A DNA stretch of 64,000 bases, taken from the NCBI GenBank assembly GCA_965226095.1, contig OZ245336.1, positions 1,426,001 through 1,490,000 on the forward strand. Reading direction: 5' to 3'. The number at the start of each line of letters is the position of its first letter. Position 1 is the first letter of the stretch. Source of the DNA: JANQSP01 sp965226095. Its GTDB lineage: Bacteria > Bdellovibrionota > Bdellovibrionia > Bdellovibrionales > UBA1609. This document shows, in pieces, positions 42,601 to 51,846 of this stretch. The notes beneath the pieces were generated by a model. It made no database searches, was not told the origin of the DNA, and worked only from the letters and a program-made list of their open reading frames with translations. Made by a program: the position numbers and the translations under genes.

Positions 42601-44898
42601 TGTATTCCAGGATTGATCATGGCTATTTTTATAAAAATTTTGATAAACTTCATCTTTCATCACCATATTACCTCTACCACCTGCTTCTTCTGTATGCGCT
42701 TTTACCAGGATAAATCGCGCCAGGTAATATCCTCTTCTCACTGGTTTGGCAGAAGGTCTTTGTCCTCCCAAGCCAACACCTACATCATCGGGTCTATCCA
42801 CCATCACTCTAAAAAGAAATAATAAGTTCTGAAAAAGATTAATCCCCAGCCATTTATCAATAGTATAAATCGTTTCCACAGTCTGACTTCTAAAATCATG
42901 TAGAAAAATACGCGGCTTCTCCACTTGATCTGTGGAAGTTCTAATAGCATCTGTACCAATTTGTGAAATATCCTGAAAGAATAAAAAGCCCCAATGCCAG
43001 GGATTAATAGCAATCATTTTTTCCCCTTCAAAACCCCATTCCTTCTTGGAAAAAATCATTTTTCGCACAAAATATTTTTGCCGGTCATACCACTTGTGAT
43101 ATATCTGATCCACCCAACGTATACAACCACTGGTATCAGAACTGTGATTGTCTTCATTCTGATCAGGTAAATATTCATGCTTTCCTTCCTGATATTGACT
43201 TACATACTCAAAGGAACTTAATTTTGCCTGTTCAATCTCAACAACTTGACTATCCAGAAATTCACTCGATCGATCATCACGGACAATGTCCTGCCTTTTA
43301 ATACTAATATTGGTATCTGAAACCACATCACCGGTCAATGGATCCACAATACATACTTCTCCTACATATCTGATATGACGATCCACTGGCGTAGAGCATT
43401 TTCCTTCTTCTAAGTTCACATCAGAAAAGCGAAGTCGCCTTAATTCTAAGTTCCATCCTGCCCGACGAAATCCCTCTCTATTTCTATTCCTATTGGGATC
43501 ACCAGACAATTGATAAGTTGTATTAATAAATGAGGCTTGAGTGTCTGAATTATCTTCATAAAAAGCTATTACATCATGATTTAAAGGCAATGTATTACTG
43601 CCCATCACTGTTCTAAGATTACCAGGAAAATTTAATACTCCTTCAAAAGGTAAAAAAGTCATATTGCCTTTTGGTTTGACTTTCAAGCCGAGAAAAACTT
43701 GAAAACCATAATGCTCATAGGGTACATGTAAGTAAAAATCCACCCTTAAGTTATTATTCTCTGATCCTGGCACTAGCTTGGCAGGTATAAAGTCCACATC
43801 TCTATGTAAAGATAAATGCTTCCCTTTATCATCCACTAAAAACAAATAAGGCTTAACAGAATAATCCCCGCGATTGAGAGGCAATAACTCTATTTCATTT
43901 CTGTGGTTTTTAACTCGAATCCTTAGAGGTAATTCCAAATGAATTTTAAAAAAACGACCAGAAGGATCACAATTATCTGTTATATCCGAATGACAAACTT
44001 TAAATTGCTTTAAAACCTTTAAATGCTTTGGAGAAGGTTTAGTCAAAAGAATAGGGTATTGATTCACATAGGATTCCACTGCCCCATCAATCCATAAACG
44101 AGGAGCCCTGGTTTGTTTACTGAAATGATCAATCACTGCCGACAAGCTTCTTTGCTTTTGTCGACAAACACGACAGCTGAGAGTATCACCTTTTTTATTA
44201 ACACAAGCTGTGCACTCTGCAATATCCTTCTGCTTTAACCGGAAAGCCTGTTGACGAAATTTAGAGTAATGCCGTAAATCCATTACTTGTAGTGGAGAAG
44301 CTGCACCACTGCGATCCAAGGAAAGTCTTGGATTGATCGCCAAAGGCACGATGACTGTACCTTTATTCACACCTGTTCCTTCAAAAGCTCTTTCATAGCG
44401 AAACCACACAGATTTGTTTATCATTTTATAAGGGTAAATTTCTGTCCACTGTAAACACCCATCAGCCTCTGTTCTTATTCGAAGACAATGAACCTTGGAA
44501 TGATCTTCTGAAAAATTAAAATGAGATGTTTCAGAACACTTTACAGAGTTATTAGTATCTTTAGTTTTTTTGACAGCAGGAACATGTTCAAAGAGATGAA
44601 TATTAAAAACATTCAACGGTAAAGGTTGATCATTATGAATAAAGTCTCTAAAGCAGGCTTTATAAGATATTTCGATTTCCTCAGGCAAACCGTTGATCCG
44701 TGTGGCTACCACCTTGCTTTCTTTCAATTCATCCACAATAAAACTGGCATCACTTTGATCAGTGTCTGCTGATAAATCTTTTTGTTTTTTATCCCCAAGA
44801 ACAAAAGAACAGGCCGTTAAATTGATGGCAAAAGCGAACCACAGCAAATTCAGAAAACCTACTGAATGTTTAGACACAACTTGTTTTAAAGTATTCAT
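39619..44898 (-). CDS. Giant lipoprotein of unknown function
   Basis: The 1759-residue protein has a signal ending FAFAINLTAC with lipobox Cys30. It is not a family I recognise. A zinc-ribbon-like pair of CxxC motifs (CTACVNKKGDTLSCRVC) lies at about residues 227-245. The first half is rich in beta-sandwich-like sequence (FKIHLELPLRIRVKNHRNEIELLP, LRVDFYLHVPYEHYGFQVFLGLKV). Residues about 930-1250 are helical and charged. The C-terminal 350 residues include a Gly-rich segment (YAASWGMSRGFSSSLGAGFTG) and conserved-looking GQTRAFNAQQAFDYSY. An outer-membrane-anchored, periplasmic or surface protein is likely. The next gene upstream encodes a barrel-like protein and may be its partner. Confidence 0.75.
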   Translation of the reverse strand: MNTLKQVVSKHSVGFLNLLWFAFAINLTACSFVLGDKKQKDLSADTDQSDASFIVDELKESKVVATRINGLPEEIEISYKACFRDFIHNDQPLPLNVFNIHLFEHVPAVKKTKDTNNSVKCSETSHFNFSEDHSKVHCLRIRTEADGCLQWTEIYPYKMINKSVWFRYERAFEGTGVNKGTVIVPLAINPRLSLDRSGAASPLQVMDLRHYSKFRQQAFRLKQKDIAECTACVNKKGDTLSCRVCRQKQRSLSAVIDHFSKQTRAPRLWIDGAVESYVNQYPILLTKPSPKHLKVLKQFKVCHSDITDNCDPSGRFFKIHLELPLRIRVKNHRNEIELLPLNRGDYSVKPYLFLVDDKGKHLSLHRDVDFIPAKLVPGSENNNLRVDFYLHVPYEHYGFQVFLGLKVKPKGNMTFLPFEGVLNFPGNLRTVMGSNTLPLNHDVIAFYEDNSDTQASFINTTYQLSGDPNRNRNREGFRRAGWNLELRRLRFSDVNLEEGKCSTPVDRHIRYVGEVCIVDPLTGDVVSDTNISIKRQDIVRDDRSSEFLDSQVVEIEQAKLSSFEYVSQYQEGKHEYLPDQNEDNHSSDTSGCIRWVDQIYHKWYDRQKYFVRKMIFSKKEWGFEGEKMIAINPWHWGFLFFQDISQIGTDAIRTSTDQVEKPRIFLHDFRSQTVETIYTIDKWLGINLFQNLLFLFRVMVDRPDDVGVGLGGQRPSAKPVRRGYYLARFILVKAHTEEAGGRGNMVMKDEVYQNFYKNSHDQSWNTNMGWQLGRDGRLVGQMMNTNLEYITHFDTPVQIRDGMLNAYINFRFNLDEFIFIGSNSRLIVQILPTEPKHYSYKEGCEIDPDRSVFAPYEGHHDLISQAFMGSFVASDQRNWNIFRVLDIIPFQLSGSNSSDEIYKMNVNKEQLARFIENGKKNSVEHKLFTVLHSTMNAEAIQISDKAKQAIRESSNYFEDVYQRLKAFLIAYNEEGGTDQESAKQRLETNRNSLIESIHDSIFVVNQILNGSDNNDSISDFSKQVLRVFTDVLKVFEDKNNPLVVLKDTAQETLDNYTKIIKKYLPHLSEEEKNTLLSLENSQSKWFEPGTNIPDNRAELSTFNMNRFAKSEGLKVLSFDEGDGLNRFIEDLNASASIHNTYREEYLTPQKSYISELWDSLFGDDEENTEDEKTLDVYDNIDAEENIDFRLAEHSPQSDPQGLINVDQEYTQSLQDNFPLLENDNYFAFKEKMVRMHLPEMSPQWLKTVITQGIRSGTLDTPEVMTFLHSMCGFWFNDFYEKYLEQYQLDAIYTDHLNHFQYYKGTLNYFREEYGPKQQYNDLFQAMQQYSLFDMENDEGPLRVENPFMLDGLQAFPMSTADNVMDSLYEEVSYMNEVYHEISRAEALAGNGHYHMMGGGTGNARRIMSKHRHPYFKCVSNPLDFFHIEKKIIVGDIGSDYSDLMHTYGQTRAFNAQQAFDYSYAASWGMSRGFSSSLGAGFTGLGGLLNPLKYVNPVLGFNGVKFSSEWSTGISDSESNRRQVSVRYATALYFVLNHIVISMALKNYRHCLVIRPHNLAFDGYDTHKVWNERLANNFIHQIPYIKSGLLICTEDIDAEKDQKPMRIAEDYFYMYQPNQGDRGQFLNPLNFRNRPYVITIRGITEWQKIEFLIHSFVEADEEPGVEDYNPKGLMTNPFDRQSNVVDGTRRAIRQAKVWDKTGFYPGVYNVKYDEEHFYFKTEVDDKGVVEQIAKKLYDINPLGYINIDNTKSVIGNSSPQ

Positions 44899-45056
44899 TC
44901 TTCCAAGACCTTAAAGAGTAACAAACCTACTTTGATTTCCAATCAAACTTCTCACTAAAGGCTATAAAAAAAAAAATAATTAAAATCAAGAAAGAAATAA
45001 CAAAAAATAATATTTTTTCAGAATACAAACAACCCATATTAGGAAATAAAAAATAT

Positions 45057-45071
45057 AAAACCAAAGGTTTT
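45057..45071 (-). terminator. Weak intrinsic terminator candidate
   Basis: On the minus strand AAAACC-TTT-GGTTTT is followed by ATATTTTTTATTT, downstream of the 45149-46315 gene. The stem is short and AT-rich, so this is tentative. Confidence 0.3.
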
Positions 45072-45148
45072 AAAATAAAAACCCTTAAAAGGATGAAAAG
45101 TTTTCACTCTATTAAAAAATAATTTACAAATAATCAATTAACAAACAA

Positions 45149-46315
45149 TTAAATCGCTTTGTAACGAGATTTTATAAAAAACAAAATCGAATGCTGTCTA
45201 TCCACACTTGCTGTTAAATCATGAATCAACGAAGGTGTAATGGGCTGAGATAAAACATAACGAAATCCGGTTTCAAAATTGCCCTTAGGAAAAAAAGCTT
45301 TCAACTCTGTCATAAAACCTTTTTGATTATTGTGCCCATACATTTCACTATTAAAATAAGCTGGCGCTGAATCCGAACTATTATAAAAATATTCAAAACG
45401 GGAATACACCTTGGCAAAGCTTAAAACATCCGTATCCAAGCTGGCGTAAATTCTTTCTCCCCAGGATTTATCCAATGGTGCCCCTAAATTGATCAAACCA
45501 TTATAACCTACAGATAAATAAAACTTTGATCCCAACTTGATTTGAGAACTGATATCCATATCAGTTCCATAATAAGGATATTCAAAACGGGCCAAAGTCT
45601 GATTACCAGTAATGGAATTGCCATAAAGCTTGCTACTATGAGCAATAAAGGAAGGTAGGCTGGTAAAGGAAAAACCAGTCGCATGGCCTTTAAAAGAAAT
45701 CAGCCTGGAGGGCAGCCATTCCCCATAAACAAACAAAGAAGTAAAGTAAGGAGTTTTGGCAATTTCACTGTAACGTTTAAAAGTGTTTACAATAGAAGGC
45801 ATAGCTCCTTGAACCACTACCTGTATTTCATAAGTGTCTTTCATGTACAGATAGCCTGCCACAGCGGATACAAAAGTTTGATCATCAGAAACAAGCAAGG
45901 GAGAACTAAGGAAAGATTGATCCACTGCTCCAAACTGTAAACTCATACCGTTTATAGGGCGTATGTGCAGAAAACCGTTTTTCATTTGTATAGGGGAGCT
46001 CTCTGATTTTATAAACCGGCGATACTGTGTTTCCCCTTGTGAAATCACCAGATAAGGTTCAAACTCCACAGAAATAAAAGAAGACCATTCAATGTTAAAC
46101 TTCCCATGAAGTTTAATCTTCATCAAACGCTCTCTATCCCCTTGAATGGAATTATTGAGGAAAGAGCCTTCCATACTACTTTTCCAAAAACTTTTTAATT
46201 TAAAATCTGCAATCTCTGAATCATCCACTTTGTAAAAGTGGCTGTCCTGAAGTTGGGCATAAGACATGTAGGACACACACAAGACCACACAAAAAAACAA
46301 CAGTTTTCTCATCAT
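45149..46315 (-). CDS. Putative outer-membrane beta-barrel protein
   Basis: The 388-residue protein has a signal peptide (MRKLLFFCVVLCVSYMSYAQ; M1 or M2 is the start). The mature sequence is made of alternating amphipathic strands such as MKIKLHGKFNIEWSSFISVEFEPYL, NGMSLQFGAVDQSFLSSP, KLGSKFYLSVGYNGLINLG and GNFETGFRYVLSQ. It ends in a basic aromatic strand (HSILFFIKSRYKAI). This pattern fits a porin-like barrel. No substrate is evident. It lies upstream of the giant lipoprotein gene with a 250-bp AT-rich gap. Confidence 0.7.
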   Translation of the reverse strand: MMRKLLFFCVVLCVSYMSYAQLQDSHFYKVDDSEIADFKLKSFWKSSMEGSFLNNSIQGDRERLMKIKLHGKFNIEWSSFISVEFEPYLVISQGETQYRRFIKSESSPIQMKNGFLHIRPINGMSLQFGAVDQSFLSSPLLVSDDQTFVSAVAGYLYMKDTYEIQVVVQGAMPSIVNTFKRYSEIAKTPYFTSLFVYGEWLPSRLISFKGHATGFSFTSLPSFIAHSSKLYGNSITGNQTLARFEYPYYGTDMDISSQIKLGSKFYLSVGYNGLINLGAPLDKSWGERIYASLDTDVLSFAKVYSRFEYFYNSSDSAPAYFNSEMYGHNNQKGFMTELKAFFPKGNFETGFRYVLSQPITPSLIHDLTASVDRQHSILFFIKSRYKAI

Positions 46316-46373
46316 AAAACTCTCCTATCACTCAAAACGTGATCACTTTTTAAAATAAACGGAATTTTTTAGG

Positions 46374-46443
46374 CCCTAATTACACCGAAATACAACGACA
46401 ACGGAAAAACCCTAATTACACCAGAAGACGACGACGAAAAAAC
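46374..46443. repeat. Imperfect tandem duplication (about 35 bp)
   Basis: CCCTAATTACACCGAAATAC... at 46374 and CCCTAATTACACCAGAAGAC... at 46410 are adjacent near-copies, both ending in a CGACRACGRAAAAA-like tail. They sit in the non-coding gap between the mpl 3' end and the barrel gene. No ORF or hairpin explains them. Confidence 0.5.
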
Positions 46444-46559
46444 CTTGTTACCCTGAACAACTGACTACATCTATATCTATTTAAGTAAATCGGATTGAAG
46501 AAATAGTAAACACTTTTTTTTTAAATTTTCTAGCTGGCCGCTTCCAGACTGTCAAAAAC

Positions 46560-48026
46560 TTAACTCAATGCCTCTTTTAGTAGGGAATAAATACCTCCAA
46601 AATCCCCGTTACTTAAAATAAGGATGATATCTCCTTCTTTCACATTCCGTTGAACAAGACGGGTCAAAGCACCAACATCTTCTGCAAAAAAGGCTTTTTC
46701 CATTGAGTACTTTTGGTTGATAGATTTTGCCAGGTTTTGAGCAGAAAAAAGTTCTGATTCTGGTGTCTGTGTTGTATTTTGAACCGAGCGGCAAAAAACC
46801 AAATCTGACTGCTGTAAGGTTTTTTCATATTCTTGTTGAAAAATATTTTTTCGGGAAGTGTTGGAGCGAGGTTCAAACAAGGTCAGAATACGGTGACCCG
46901 GATAGGCTTCACGCGTGGACTGAATGACTGCTGATACGGCACTGGGATGATGGGCAAAATCCTCTATTAAAGCCACTCCATTAAATACCCCTAAAACCTG
47001 AAAACGTCGCCTTACACCTTTAAAACTCTTAAAGGCAGATAACACTCTCTCTTTTGGTAAATACAACACTTGAGACAATACCCATACAGATAGAGCATTT
47101 AAAGCATTGTGCTCTCCATTTAAAGGAATCTGTATATCTATCGTTTGATCTGGACCCTGAACCTTTATCACCTGGCCCCCTGTTTCTGCAAAAGTTTTCC
47201 TATCGATCAGACGATAGTCCCCCTCTTTTGTCCCATAGGTCAGTATTTGAGGTTTGGAAGATTTTTGGGAAATCAGTTTTTTGACCCGAGGACAATTCAC
47301 ACAGGCAATGAGAACAGAAGAAGGTGTTTGTTTTTCCAGCAATAAACGAAAAGCCTGTTCCACTTCACCAATATCTTTATAAATATCTGCATGGTCAAAT
47401 TCAATACCAGTCAAAATCGTATGAGTAGCCGGGTAATGCAAAAACTTTGGAGTTTTTTCAAAAAAAGCGATGTCATACTCATCTCCCTCCACTACAAACC
47501 AATCAGAATTTTTTTGCAAACAAAAACTTTTTTTAAAATTTTCAGATACACCCCCTATCATAAAACCAGGTTTAAGACCACATTGATCCAACAACCAGGT
47601 GGTTAAAAAAGATACTGTGGTTTTTCCATGTGTACCGGTAGCCATCACTGTTTTTTTATTTTGTATAATCAAAGCATTGAGTATTTCCGGCAGACTGACA
47701 TAAGGTAAGTTGTTTTCCAAAAGAGCTTGTGCTTCCGGCATATTTTTACTGACCACATTTCCAACAACCACCAAGTCTATATCAGCTTGCAGATTTTCAG
47801 CATTAAAGCCCTTAAAGGTTTTAATATTTAATTGCTTCAACTGTTCAGACACAGGAGGATAAAATTGTCGATCACTGCCGGACACATTGTAACCGCTCTC
47901 TTTCAATAATCCGGCTAAGGAAGACATGGCTGTTCCACATACTCCCATAATATGAATTTTTGCAGAGGATTGTAGGTCAATATCAGAGCTTCTACCTGCC
48001 TGTCCTCTATGTACCTTTAACCGCAT
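46560..48026 (-). CDS. mpl: UDP-MurNAc:L-Ala-gamma-D-Glu-meso-DAP ligase (murein peptide ligase)
   Basis: Mpl joins recycled murein tripeptide to UDP-MurNAc in the cytoplasm. At 488 residues the Mur-ligase domains are in order. The N-terminal Rossmann part has IHIMGVCGTAMSSLAGLL and VSGSDRQFYPPVSEQL. The ATP-binding P-loop is ATGTHGKTTVSFL. Then come VVEGDEYDIAFFEK, LNGEHNALNALS and the C-terminal LIEDFAHHPSAVSAVI. The start (GVCGTAM with SGSDRQFYPP) is the Mpl and not the MurC pattern. LdcA is encoded next to it, so the pair suggests an active murein-recycling route. Confidence 0.94.
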   Translation of the reverse strand: MRLKVHRGQAGRSSDIDLQSSAKIHIMGVCGTAMSSLAGLLKESGYNVSGSDRQFYPPVSEQLKQLNIKTFKGFNAENLQADIDLVVVGNVVSKNMPEAQALLENNLPYVSLPEILNALIIQNKKTVMATGTHGKTTVSFLTTWLLDQCGLKPGFMIGGVSENFKKSFCLQKNSDWFVVEGDEYDIAFFEKTPKFLHYPATHTILTGIEFDHADIYKDIGEVEQAFRLLLEKQTPSSVLIACVNCPRVKKLISQKSSKPQILTYGTKEGDYRLIDRKTFAETGGQVIKVQGPDQTIDIQIPLNGEHNALNALSVWVLSQVLYLPKERVLSAFKSFKGVRRRFQVLGVFNGVALIEDFAHHPSAVSAVIQSTREAYPGHRILTLFEPRSNTSRKNIFQQEYEKTLQQSDLVFCRSVQNTTQTPESELFSAQNLAKSINQKYSMEKAFFAEDVGALTRLVQRNVKEGDIILILSNGDFGGIYSLLKEALS

Positions 48027-48046
48027 TACATTCTCTTATAAAAACA

Positions 48047-48988
48047 TTAAACAAAGGGACTGTTTATCTGCAATTGAGCTTTTCCCCTGGAATTTACTTG
48101 CAATTCACAGGGGGTCATAAAAGGCAAAATTTCTTTTTTAATTCCATGTCCGCAGGGCACACCCCATAACACTGGAAAAGAAACACGATGAGCAAATAAT
48201 TCAAAAACTTTTTTCATCTGCTTCTCTTCCATTTTCTTTGCTGGTGAAGTAGTAGAAACATTTTTAACAGAAGTAAATGTTCCCAACACCAAAGCCTTAA
48301 TACCTTTAAAAACTCCTGCTTTCTGCATTTGCCATAAAGCTCTATCTAAACGATAAGCACTTTCCCCCACATCCTCTAAAAACAAAATTTTATTTTGAAA
48401 AGAAAACTGCCAGGGAGTACCAATGGAACTTTGAATGACAGTCAGATTTCCTCCGGTTAAAAAACTTTTTATTTTTCTCACAGAAGATAGATTTAGCAGA
48501 TATAAATCTTTAAAAACTTGTTTTTTTAAAGATCCAGAAATAAGAGCCTGAAATCTTTTATTGGCAGACAAAGAGACATATCGCAGATCAGCCAGAACTG
48601 GAAAATGTAAAGAAGGCCATCCCCATTTTAAATTTAAAAAATTGTGCAGAACACTCACATCACTATAACCTATTAAGCATTTCATTTTGGACGGCTTTGT
48701 CATTTTAAATAAAAACGGCATTAACCTTTGACAACCGTAGCCTCCACGAAGACACCACACAGCTTCCGAATCCTGATTGGTGAGTGCTTTTTTTAAATAC
48801 AAAAATCTTTGTTTATCATCTGCAGAAAATAAAAAAAAATTTACTGGATGAGCCAGAACACGAGCCTGAAAACCCATATTTTCCACTTGCCGGACAGATT
48901 CTTTTATCTGAGCAGTAGTCACTGAAGAGGCAGGAGCCACCAAATCAATGAGAGCATTTTTTAAAGGTCTTTGCTTGAAACTTTTCAT
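48047..48988 (-). CDS. ldcA: LD-carboxypeptidase (peptidase S66)
   Basis: Removes the terminal D-Ala from murein tetrapeptide, giving the tripeptide that Mpl uses. The 313 residues carry LIDLVAPASSV, then VWCLRGGYGCQRLMPFL, the nucleophile motif CLIGYSDVS (Ser of GYSD), the Glu segment FLEDVGESAYRLDRALWQM, and GVPCGHG with the catalytic His. No signal peptide, as expected for the cytoplasmic enzyme. It ends 20 bp before the mpl start and is probably cotranscribed with it. Confidence 0.94.
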   Translation of the reverse strand: MKSFKQRPLKNALIDLVAPASSVTTAQIKESVRQVENMGFQARVLAHPVNFFLFSADDKQRFLYLKKALTNQDSEAVWCLRGGYGCQRLMPFLFKMTKPSKMKCLIGYSDVSVLHNFLNLKWGWPSLHFPVLADLRYVSLSANKRFQALISGSLKKQVFKDLYLLNLSSVRKIKSFLTGGNLTVIQSSIGTPWQFSFQNKILFLEDVGESAYRLDRALWQMQKAGVFKGIKALVLGTFTSVKNVSTTSPAKKMEEKQMKKVFELFAHRVSFPVLWGVPCGHGIKKEILPFMTPCELQVNSRGKAQLQINSPFV

Positions 48989-49119
48989 ATAAAAACTCTA
49001 TACTATTATTTATGAAAACAGTTGATATTTTTTTTTTAGATGTTAAAGTTTTTCATTCTACATAAGTGTGTGGAAACCATGTTTTTGGCTTTTTTCTATT
49101 TATATGAGATTTTCATAAT

Positions 49120-50412
49120 ATGAAACAGCAAATAAAAGTTCCTTCTGCCGGCGAATCCGTCACGCAAGCCACCATCGGTGAATGGCAAAAAAAAGATGGT
49201 GACTATGTTCAGCAAAACGATGTTCTGGTGGTTATGGAAACAGATAAAGCCTCCATGGATCTGGTGGCGGAACATAGCGGTTTATTAAAAATTTTAAAAC
49301 CGGATGGTGAAGATGTTGCCATTGGGGCAGTAATTGGTGAGGTGGACACTTCTGCTAAACCACCAAAGGATGCCACACCTTCTACCTCACCAACTTCTTC
49401 TCAGCCTGATAAACAAGAACAGAAAAAAGAAAAGAAAGAATCTTCTCTAGATAAAAGACCTTCTTCTCCGGCTGAACACTCTACAGCTACTGATCCCAGT
49501 ATGACATCTTCTCAAACTCCACCATCAGCTGGATTAGGTCCTGCAGTGAAAAAACTCCTTGCTGAACAAAATTTAGATCCATCACAGATACCGGCGACAG
49601 GCCCTAAGGGACGAGTCACCAAGGGAGATGTATTAGATTTCATAAAACATCCTCAACCAACACCTAACTCTGGCGCCACAGAACTACCTGCCGGTTTTGA
49701 ACAAAGAACGGAAACCGGACAGGTGCGCGAACGGATGAGTACACTTCGCCGAAGAGTTGCTGAGCGCCTGGTGGAATCCCAGCAAAGTACAGCCACCTTA
49801 ACCACTTTTAATGAAATCGATATGTCCAAGGTTATAGCTTTACGGTCAGAATATAAAGAAACTTTTCAAAAAAAATATAATGTAAAACTAGGCTTCATGG
49901 GTTTTTTCATTAAAGCGATTATAAAAGCTCTGGAAGCTTTTCCCAAGGTAAACGCTTTTATAGAGGATAGAGAAATTGTTTATAATCAAGGCTGTCATAT
50001 TGGGGTGGCGGTCAGCACGGAAAAAGGACTCGTAGTGCCGGTTATTAAAAATGCCGAGCAATTGAGTTTGCCGGATTTGGAAAAAGCGGTGTTGTTTTAC
50101 GCTGTAAAAGCAAGAGATGGAAAAATCAGTCCGGATGATTTAATGGGCGGCACTTTTACCATCAGCAACGGTGGTGTATTTGGCTCTTTGATGTCCACTC
50201 CTATTCTCAATCCTCCACAAAGCGGAATTTTAGGTATGCATAAAATTGAACAGCGTCCGGTGGCCATGGATGGTCAGTTAAAAATCAAACCCATGATGTA
50301 TGTCGCTTTATCTTATGATCATCGGATGGTGGATGGCCGGGAATCTGTAGGATTTTTATTAAAAATAAAAGAATGCATGGAAGATCCTATTCGCCTGGTA
50401 ATGGATATATAA
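49120..50412 (+). CDS. sucB: Dihydrolipoamide succinyltransferase (E2 of 2-oxoglutarate dehydrogenase)
   Basis: The E2 core transfers succinyl groups to CoA in the TCA cycle. The 430 residues comprise one lipoyl domain (lipoyl Lys43 in METDKASMD), a Pro/Ser/Lys-rich linker (about 80-135), an E3-binding domain (GLGPAVKKLLAEQNLDPSQI), and the catalytic domain with LTTFNEIDMSKVIALR and SYDHRMVDGRES (His near 400). The TLTTFNEIDM and KKYNVKLGFMGFF segments are of the succinyltransferase type and not the acetyltransferase type. sucA is not in the window. lpdA follows after 22 bp. Confidence 0.93.
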   Translation: MKQQIKVPSAGESVTQATIGEWQKKDGDYVQQNDVLVVMETDKASMDLVAEHSGLLKILKPDGEDVAIGAVIGEVDTSAKPPKDATPSTSPTSSQPDKQEQKKEKKESSLDKRPSSPAEHSTATDPSMTSSQTPPSAGLGPAVKKLLAEQNLDPSQIPATGPKGRVTKGDVLDFIKHPQPTPNSGATELPAGFEQRTETGQVRERMSTLRRRVAERLVESQQSTATLTTFNEIDMSKVIALRSEYKETFQKKYNVKLGFMGFFIKAIIKALEAFPKVNAFIEDREIVYNQGCHIGVAVSTEKGLVVPVIKNAEQLSLPDLEKAVLFYAVKARDGKISPDDLMGGTFTISNGGVFGSLMSTPILNPPQSGILGMHKIEQRPVAMDGQLKIKPMMYVALSYDHRMVDGRESVGFLLKIKECMEDPIRLVMDI

Positions 50413-50434
50413 AATTAAAGGAGAATTTTTATTT

Positions 50435-51835
50435 ATGTCTTATGATTTAATAGTTATTGGTTCCGGGCCCGGAGGTTATACAGGAGCTATTCGTGCTAGC
50501 CAACTGGGATTAAAAACCGCTATTATAGAAAAATACTCTACTCTCGGTGGCACTTGTTTGAATGTAGGTTGTATCCCCTCGAAAGCTTTATTGGATTCTT
50601 CAGAACACTATCATTTTGCCAAGGAAGAAATATCCACTCATGGAGTAAAAGTAAAATCTGTCTCACTGGATTTGCCAACGATGATGAACAGAAAAACAAA
50701 AGTAGTTAAAGAATTAACTGGCGGCATTCAATATTTAATGAAAAAAAACAAGATCGATCGCTTTGAAGGTGTAGGTTCTTTTGTAGATTCTCATAAAATT
50801 CAAATTCAAAAAACAGATGGCTCACAGGAAGTGATAGAGGGAAAACACATTATGCTGGCCGCTGGCAGTAAACCCAATGCCCTGCCTGGTATAGACTTTG
50901 ATGGAGAAAGAGTTATTTCCTCTACCGAAACCTTAGCACTAAAAGAAGTGCCAAAAAAACTACTGATCGTTGGAGGTGGTTATATTGGACTGGAAATGGC
51001 CTCTGTGTGGTCCCGGCTAGGCTCAGAGGTTTTTGTGATTGAATATGCCGATAGACTTTGTTCAGCTATGGATCAGGAACTATCCAAACAATTATTAAAA
51101 GTGTTACAAAAACAAAATATTCATTTTTTACTGGAAAGTGCAGTTCAGAAAGTACAAGTACACAAAAAAAATGTGGAATTGTTTTACAAAGATAAATCAA
51201 ATACAGAACATTCTTTAAAAGGAGATCATGTCCTGTTGGCTGTAGGACGACGACCTTATGCGGATTTATTAGGTTTGGAAAAAGTAAACATTTCAACGGA
51301 TGAAAAAGGTTTTGTGTCTGTAGACAACCACTGGAGAGTGTCAGGGCATTCCCATATTTTTGCCATTGGTGATTTGATTGGCGGTATCATGCTGGCTCAT
51401 AAAGCAGAAGAAGAGGGAGTAGCCGTAGCAGAAACAATTGCCGGTCAAGCTGGTCATGTGAACTACGATACTTTACCTTCTGTCATTTATACATGGCCGG
51501 AAGTAGCCAGCGTGGGAAAAACCGAAGAACAATTAAAAGCAGAGGGAGTAAACTACAAATCCGGTAAATTTCCATTTACGGCCAACGGCAGAGCTAAAGC
51601 TTTAGGCTCCACAGATGGTTTTGTTAAAATACTGACTGATGCCGGGACGGACCAGATCTTAGGTGTGCATATTTTAGGACCCAGAGCTTCCGACATGATC
51701 GCAGAAGCTGTGGTGGCTATGGAATTTGGTTCCAGCGGGGAAGACATAGCACGTAGTTTTCATGCACATCCCACTTTATCAGAAGTGATGAGAGAGGCCG
51801 CTTTGAACATAGATAAAAGAGCCCGCCAGATCTGA
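50435..51835 (+). CDS. lpdA: Dihydrolipoyl dehydrogenase (E3)
   Basis: FAD-dependent E3 that reoxidises dihydrolipoyl groups of the E2 enzymes using NAD+. At 466 residues it has the FAD motif DLIVIGSGPGGYTGAIRA, the redox disulfide in GGTCLNVGCIPSKALL (Cys41, Cys46), the NAD motif LLIVGGGYIGLEMASVW, IFAIGDLIGG, and the dimer-interface active-site His in FHAHPTLSEVM. AAAGGAGA lies upstream. Directly after sucB, it supplies E3 to the oxoglutarate complex. Confidence 0.97.
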   Translation: MSYDLIVIGSGPGGYTGAIRASQLGLKTAIIEKYSTLGGTCLNVGCIPSKALLDSSEHYHFAKEEISTHGVKVKSVSLDLPTMMNRKTKVVKELTGGIQYLMKKNKIDRFEGVGSFVDSHKIQIQKTDGSQEVIEGKHIMLAAGSKPNALPGIDFDGERVISSTETLALKEVPKKLLIVGGGYIGLEMASVWSRLGSEVFVIEYADRLCSAMDQELSKQLLKVLQKQNIHFLLESAVQKVQVHKKNVELFYKDKSNTEHSLKGDHVLLAVGRRPYADLLGLEKVNISTDEKGFVSVDNHWRVSGHSHIFAIGDLIGGIMLAHKAEEEGVAVAETIAGQAGHVNYDTLPSVIYTWPEVASVGKTEEQLKAEGVNYKSGKFPFTANGRAKALGSTDGFVKILTDAGTDQILGVHILGPRASDMIAEAVVAMEFGSSGEDIARSFHAHPTLSEVMREAALNIDKRARQI

Positions 51836-51846
51836 ATTTTTTAAAA

